A stretch of 19,925 bases of DNA from JASFTV01 sp050050615 (GTDB lineage: Bacteria > Desulfobacterota > DSM-4660 > Desulfatiglandales > HGW-15): positions 1-19,925 of the forward strand of contig JASFTV010000019.1 in assembly GCA_050050615.1 (NCBI GenBank). Reading direction: 5' to 3'. Positions 16,184 through 19,925 of this stretch are shown piece after piece (position 1 is the stretch's first letter; the number at the start of each line of letters is the position of its first letter). Position numbers and translations under genes: made by a program. The notes under the pieces are model-generated. The model did no database searches. It saw only the letters and a program-made list of their open reading frames with translations, and was not told the origin of the DNA.

Positions 16184-17011
16184 TCACATTGAAAAACCGC
16201 CACCAGCCACAAGGACCTGTCCGGAGACATAGTCAGATAATGGAGAGGCAAGAAACAGAATCGCACCTGCTGCTTCCTCAACGGTCCCTGCCCTCCCCAT
16301 TGGAATCATCTGTGCAAAAATCTGCCTCTGTTTGGCCGGCACACCCACGGCGATCTTCTTCCCCCCCGACTCAACCGTGATGCCCTTCTCCTTGTCTTGG
16401 GTTAGCCGCGTGTCGATGAAGCCGAAGGCAACCACATTGGCTTGGACATTATAGCGGGCCCATTCCTTGCTTATGGTTTTGGTCAAGCCTATAATCCCGG
16501 CCTTGGCTGATGCGTAGTTTGCTTGGCCGAGGTTGCCCCCAAGCCCGGCAACCGAGGAGACATTAACGATCTTGCGGGCAATGGATTTTCCTTTTTCCAT
16601 CTCCTTTTTGGCAGAGTCGCAAAAGTATGGCTTTGCCATACGAATGATTCGAAAAGGGGCCTTAAGATGGAGATCCAGTATGGTCTCCCATTGTTCGTCG
16701 GTCATCTTGTGAATCAAGGCATCCCAGGTAAAACCGGCGTTGTTGACGATGATATGCAGAGCGTCCCACTTGTTTGTTGCGGTGCTGACAAGCCCTTGGG
16801 CAAAATCCGGAGCCGTTACATCTCCTACAAAAGAAAGAGCCTTTCCCCCTTCTTTCTTGATCCGCGAAACTGTCTTCTCCACCGGTTCGGGATCAATATC
16901 GCTGACAACAACCTTTGCACCTTCTCGTGCGAAAAGGAGGGCTGTGGCCTGCCCTATACCCCTGCCTGATCCCGTTATGACGGCCACTTTGTCTCTAAGC
17001 ATTTTTTCCAT
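16184..17011 (-). CDS. Short-chain dehydrogenase/reductase, probable 3-hydroxyacyl-CoA dehydrogenase
   Basis: A 275-residue classical SDR. The cofactor motif GSGRGIG is at 14-20, NNAG at 90-93, and the catalytic Ser152/153, Tyr166 and Lys170 are in NVSSVAG and NYASAKAG. Asp38-Ile-Asp after the second strand suggests NAD(H) preference. The overall pattern is FabG-like, with a 10-20 residue insertion around KEMEKGKSIARK. Next to a hydratase-2 gene the best role is oxidation of (R)-3-hydroxyacyl-CoA, as in MFE-2, but a 3-oxoacyl reductase role is possible. The ATG at 17011 has GAGGAG seven bases upstream. A GTG at 17032 would swallow that site and is rejected. It is the first gene of the minus-strand cluster. 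A 95-base gap precedes the MaoC gene. Confidence 0.92.
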   Translation of the reverse strand: MEKMLRDKVAVITGSGRGIGQATALLFAREGAKVVVSDIDPEPVEKTVSRIKKEGGKALSFVGDVTAPDFAQGLVSTATNKWDALHIIVNNAGFTWDALIHKMTDEQWETILDLHLKAPFRIIRMAKPYFCDSAKKEMEKGKSIARKIVNVSSVAGLGGNLGQANYASAKAGIIGLTKTISKEWARYNVQANVVAFGFIDTRLTQDKEKGITVESGGKKIAVGVPAKQRQIFAQMIPMGRAGTVEEAAGAILFLASPLSDYVSGQVLVAGGGFSM

Positions 17012-17089
17012 CCTTTTGCTCCTCTCGATCACGATTGGCCATATGAGATAATAAAATAAAAAAATGGTTGAAAAGGTAACACTTACTTA

Positions 17090-17101
17090 GTATATATATA
17101 C
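17090..17101. repeat. Short AT palindrome
   Basis: GTATATATATAC is a perfect 12-base palindrome in an AT-rich leader between the SDR gene and its putative promoter. It might be a weak operator or simply a melting region. The rest of the divergent gap (17033-17304) is AT-rich without a gene. Confidence 0.25.
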
Positions 17102-17112
17102 ATCCAAATTCT

Positions 17113-17142
17113 TTGACTTTCTAAAATAAGAGCAAATGATAT
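17113..17142 (+). promoter_or_regulatory. Weak candidate plus-strand promoter
   Basis: TTGACT (17113-17118), an 18-base spacer and TGATAT (17137-17142) point toward the decayed acyl-CoA synthetase and the ACAD behind it. Matches to consensus are partial and the region is AT-rich, so chance is a real alternative. Confidence 0.3.
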
Positions 17143-17158
17143 CTGTTTAATAAAGTAA

Positions 17159-17186
17159 AAATTACATGATACCCTCTCTTTGTCAA
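17159..17186 (-). promoter_or_regulatory. Candidate promoter for the SDR-MaoC-ACAD operon
   Basis: The minus strand has a perfect TTGACA (17181-17186), a 16-base spacer and TAATTT (17159-17164). It lies about 150 bases before the SDR start and is the only strong -35 hexamer there. The 15 bases from the -35 box, TTGACAAAGAGAGGG, differ at one position from those at the TetR promoter near 11.9 kb. Confidence 0.5.
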
Positions 17187-17304
17187 GGTTTTTTTGGGTC
17201 CGGACTATCCTCCCAATCAGTGCGTTGAAAAGCACAAGTATCCGATACCTATTCATTTCTTAGGGCGTCTTTCATGGAGAGAAATTGTGGGTAGTACAGG
17301 CTAT

Positions 17305-18178
17305 ATGAAGCGCTTCCTCGAGCCGGACACCGTGGCCTTAATCGGCGTGTCCAGGCAAACCGCTGAAGGATCCTTTAACACCATACTGAATATGATAAAT
17401 TTCGGTTTTCAGGGAAAGCTGTACCTCATTAATCCTTTTAGCATGGAAATTCAGGGCATGAAGGCCTACCCTAACCTGAGCTCCGTGCCCGACCAAATTG
17501 ATCTAGCCGTCATAGCAACATCGCCTCATTCGATTCCAGAAAGTGTTAGAGATTGCGTCACCGCCGGAATTAAGGCAATGATCATTATGAGCCAAGGCTT
17601 CGCCGATACCGACGGAGCAGGCATACGTCTGCAGGAGGAGTGCCTCAGTATCGCAGAAAAAGGCGGGGCAAGGATCATGGGACCCAATACAGTGGGCGTC
17701 GTCAATCAGTCCAAACACTTTAGCACCATGTTCGTCCCGTTGCCCAAGATGGATGTCCTCCCGGCATCTTTTTTGTACGGATATCAAGAGGCGTACCGAA
17801 GAATTCTACAAAGCTAGCTTGAGGATAGGAGCATCCACGCCATCATATGTTTTGTTCATGCTATCGAACCCGGAAAGGGGCACCTTTTAGATATCAGCGA
17901 GACTCTCATTCAATTGGCCCCTCAATATGACAAGCCCCTGGTACCCTGGGTTTAATGGGGAACAGAACGATATAAAATGAAGACCAAGCACGATGGGGCA
18001 AAAAATATGGCAGTCTATCACTCCTTGGAAAGGGCAATGAGGGCCCTTGCTGCCCGACGAAAATACTTGGAATTGGGCATCACCACTTGATGCGGGCCCG
18101 GAAAAACAGAGGAACATCCTGAATCAAGACCCCGCCAAGCCCCCGGGCGTTGAGATCAGGGCAGACGGGTGCAAAGTA
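17305..18178 (+). pseudogene. Decayed NDP-forming acyl-CoA synthetase (CoA-binding/ligase part)
   Basis: From the ATG at 17305 the protein starts MKRFLEPDTVALIGVS and continues through the CoA-binding Rossmann domain (INPF, DLAVIATSPHSIPESVRDC, KAMIIMSQGFA) and GARIMGPNTVGVVN, the pattern of NDP-forming acyl-CoA synthetases. It meets a TAG at 17815. In the same frame, family-like sequence resumes (DRSIHAIICF, LVPWV), then a TAA at 17953, then ERYKMKTKHDGAKNMAVYHS and LERAMRALAA. An extra T near 18066-18068 shifts the frame. The other frame then reads WNWASPLDAGPEKQRNI and ends at 18179. About 30 residues also seem to be missing around the first stop, and there is no ATP-grasp domain. It should be non-functional, though an isolated CoA-binding domain could still be made. 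A TTG at 17194 would extend the frame without any family match. Confidence 0.85.
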
Positions 18179-18238
18179 TGAAGGCTTTAGAGCCTCGTCA
18201 CAGGCCCCATCAGGTTACTTAGGATCAGGAGGAATCTC

Positions 18239-19390
18239 ATGTATTTCGAACCATCTGAGGAACAGAAGCTTTTACAGCAAACGGTAAGAAAATTCGTAGT
18301 AAAAGAGGTAATGCCGATAGCTGAAAAGATAGACCATGAGGATCGCTTTCCTGAGGAGATCTTTGTTGAGCTAGGCAATCTTGGTCTTTTGGGGATCACG
18401 GCCTCGGAAGAGTATGGCGGATCCGGTTCAGGTCTTCTTTCCCAGGCAATTGTAGCCGAGGAGCTGGCCAGGGCAAGTGCGGGGCTCACGAGCTCTTACA
18501 TCGCCCATTCGAACCTGGTGATTGATAACTTGGACCGGCATGCCAACCATTCTCAGAAAATGAAATATTTCCCCGACCTTTGTACAGGTGAGAAAATCGG
18601 GTGCTTGGCTATTACGGAGCCTGGTGCCGGCTCGGATGCCTTAGCGATGCAGACCAAGGCCATCAAAGACGCCGATTTCTATATCTTGAATGGCTCAAAG
18701 ACCTTCATCACCAATGGACCCGTGGCAGATGTCATTGTGACGTACGCAAAAACAGCCCCGGAGCTTGGGCCGAGAGGGATTAGTACCTTGATTGTGGAAA
18801 AGGATTTTCCCGGTTTCTCAGTAGGTAGAAAAATAGAGAAAATGGGTCACAGGGGATCCCCTTTTAGTGAAATAATCTTTGAGGACTGCAAGGTCCCCAA
18901 GGAAAACCTGGTGGGAGAAGAGAACTCAATGGTTGAGATGGTGCTGACAGGTCTTCACCGTGAAAGGATTGTCTGGTCCGCAGAGGCGGTCGGCATCGCC
19001 CAGGGGGCCTATGACATTGCCTGGAGATATGCAATGCAACGAGAGCAGTTTGGACGGAGGCTTGCCAGCTTTCAGATGATACAAGAAAAACTGGTTGACA
19101 TGGCCCTTGAGATTCACATCGGTCGTCTGCTCGTTCAACGCTGTGCTGCTTTAGCTGACATGGATAAGGATGTGGATGTCGGTCTAGAATCCTCTTATGC
19201 AAAACTCTATGCCTGTGACATGGCTGAGCGTGTCGCCTCAAAGGCGGTTCAGATCTTAGGGGGTTATGGCTACACGAAAGAGTTTCAAGTGGAAAGGTAT
19301 TATCGGGATGCGAAGGCGATGCCTATCGGTGCAGGGACTTCGGAGATACAACGCGTGATGATTGCTCGAAAGTTATATGGGAAAATCTGA
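18239..19390 (+). CDS. Acyl-CoA dehydrogenase (short/branched-chain type, homomeric)
   Basis: A 383-residue canonical acyl-CoA dehydrogenase. Family blocks in order are LGLLGITASEEYGGSG (about 48-63), CLAITEPGAGSDA (flavin contacts), LNGSKTFITNG, RGSPFSEIIFEDCKVP, REQFGRRLASFQMIQEKLVDM, QILGGYGYTKEFQVERYYRDAK and IGAGTSEIQRVMIARKLYG, with candidate catalytic Glu369. It should form a homotetramer and pass electrons to ETF. Its pattern is nearer to short-chain and isovaleryl-type enzymes than to the subunits on the minus strand, but the chain length is not certain. GGAGG precedes the ATG by six bases. It follows the broken NDP-ligase on the same strand and precedes an enoyl-CoA hydratase gene. 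Confidence 0.95.
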   Translation: MYFEPSEEQKLLQQTVRKFVVKEVMPIAEKIDHEDRFPEEIFVELGNLGLLGITASEEYGGSGSGLLSQAIVAEELARASAGLTSSYIAHSNLVIDNLDRHANHSQKMKYFPDLCTGEKIGCLAITEPGAGSDALAMQTKAIKDADFYILNGSKTFITNGPVADVIVTYAKTAPELGPRGISTLIVEKDFPGFSVGRKIEKMGHRGSPFSEIIFEDCKVPKENLVGEENSMVEMVLTGLHRERIVWSAEAVGIAQGAYDIAWRYAMQREQFGRRLASFQMIQEKLVDMALEIHIGRLLVQRCAALADMDKDVDVGLESSYAKLYACDMAERVASKAVQILGGYGYTKEFQVERYYRDAKAMPIGAGTSEIQRVMIARKLYGKI

Positions 19391-19436
19391 GAAATTCTTG
19401 AATTTTACTATGGAAAAAGGGGCTGAGGATTCATCA

Positions 19437-19625
19437 TTAATTCTTGGCCAGACCCCTTGCGATAAAATCGACCATAACATTACCAATCTTTTGAGCGGAC
19501 AGTTGGCCACACCCAGGGTACCGCCCTGTACTCCAGTTCATGGCCTCAAAAGCAGCAAAGCCATTTGTATTCCAATCCTTTTTATCAAAGAGCCTAACCT
19601 TTGCCCCTTCTTGTGTCCACCCCCT
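19437..19625 (-). pseudogene. C-terminal remnant of an unidentified gene
   Basis: On the minus strand a frame without a start codon runs from an in-frame TGA (19626-19628) to a TAA (19437-19439), 62 codons. The translation looks like real protein rather than noise: EGAKVRLFDKKDWNTNGFAA, then EAMNWSTGRYPGCGQL, then a helical end KIGNVMVDFIARGLAKN. It has balanced composition and an amphipathic C-terminal helix. I do not recognise the family. It is convergent to the ACAD gene and lies in the gap before the enoyl-CoA hydratase, so it probably is the stump of a gene removed by rearrangement. Apart from this the 19391-19653 gap holds nothing evident. Confidence 0.5.
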
Positions 19626-19653
19626 TCAAAAAAAATGAATTAGGGAGGCCTAC

Positions 19654-19925
19654 ATGAGCTACGAATTCATCAGATACGAAAAGAAGAGACATTTGCTTTA
19701 TATCACCATTAACCGCCCAGAGGCTATGAATGCCCTGCACCCACCGGCGAATTTGGAGTTATCAAAAGCTTTTGATGTTTTTGAAGAAGATCCGGATGCT
19801 TGGGTCGCCATTTACACCGGGGCGGGAGATAAAGCTTTTTGTGCTGGAAATGACCTCAAATACACGGCCGAACACGGCTTTGATGCTATAAAGGAATCCT
19901 TGCTCTCTGATAAAGCGATCAAAGG
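19654..19925 (+). CDS. Enoyl-CoA hydratase/isomerase (crotonase family), 5' part
   Basis: The first 90 codons of a crotonase-fold protein that runs off the right edge. It begins MSYEFIRYEKKRHLLYITIN, followed by the family start RPEAMNAL near residues 22-29. WVAIYTGAGDKAFCAGNDLK near 63-82 is the first oxyanion-hole block (A-F-C-A-G-N-D-L). The catalytic glutamates would lie beyond the window, so hydratase versus isomerase cannot be settled. AGGGAGG lies five bases before the ATG. It follows the ACAD gene by 263 bases on the same strand, a natural next step of beta-oxidation giving an (S)-3-hydroxy product. Confidence 0.93.
   Translation, partial: MSYEFIRYEKKRHLLYITINRPEAMNALHPPANLELSKAFDVFEEDPDAWVAIYTGAGDKAFCAGNDLKYTAEHGFDAIKESLLSDKAIK

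Noticed and set aside
17246..17266. TACCTA-N9-TAGGGC resembling the TetR operator
   Set aside because: The spacer is nine instead of eight bases and the right half matches only four of six positions. It lies upstream of a pseudogene, so it is not listed as a site.
17887..18117. Minus-strand open frame across the decayed ligase
   Set aside because: The plus strand carries recognisable ligase sequence there. The minus frame is composition-driven.

Overview
The window looks like a piece of a Desulfobacterota (sulfate-reducing or syntrophic deltaproteobacterial type) chromosome. This is inferred from gene content and protein style: many acyl-CoA enzymes, a Liv-type ABC transporter inside a fatty-acid-like operon, and a LivF with a basic C-terminal tail of a kind I associate with that phylum. 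No rRNA or tRNA was seen, so the taxonomy is an inference.

Layout. Almost everything from about 17.0 kb down to 1.66 kb is on the minus strand and reads right to left: SDR dehydrogenase, MaoC/hydratase-2, acyl-CoA dehydrogenase (ACAD) large subunit, ACAD small subunit, two TetR-family regulators, an AMP-forming acyl-CoA synthetase, livH, livM, livK, livF, livG, thiolase and 3-hydroxyacyl-CoA dehydrogenase. Left of this is a dead IS1634-family transposase (192-1478), then a good ribosome-binding site and start codon for a gene that runs off the left edge. Right of about 17.2 kb the strand switches. There is a decayed NDP-forming acyl-CoA synthetase (17305-18178), an intact ACAD (18239-19390), a 62-codon gene remnant on the opposite strand (19437-19625), and the start of an enoyl-CoA hydratase that leaves the right edge.

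How the genes fit together. The set covers uptake of a solute, thioesterification, alpha,beta-desaturation, hydration, oxidation and thiolysis. Two parallel hydration/oxidation routes are encoded. One is a MaoC hydratase-2 plus an SDR, which corresponds to the two activities of peroxisomal MFE-2 (R-3-hydroxyacyl route). The other is a crotonase plus a classical 3-hydroxyacyl-CoA dehydrogenase (S route). The minus-strand ACAD pair looks heteromeric: only the large subunit keeps the C-terminal catalytic glutamate. The likely substrate is a carboxylic acid, perhaps branched or cyclic, but the sequence does not identify it.

Regulation visible in the DNA. The TetR gene at 11220-11795 has a near-consensus promoter (TTGACA-N18-TATTAG) directly abutted by an inverted repeat (TACCTA-N8-TAGGTA), a strong candidate for autoregulation, and a terminator-like hairpin after its stop. 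A related TTGACAAAG(A/G)GAGGG block lies upstream of the SDR gene. Stem-loops flank livK on both sides. No CRISPR array was found.
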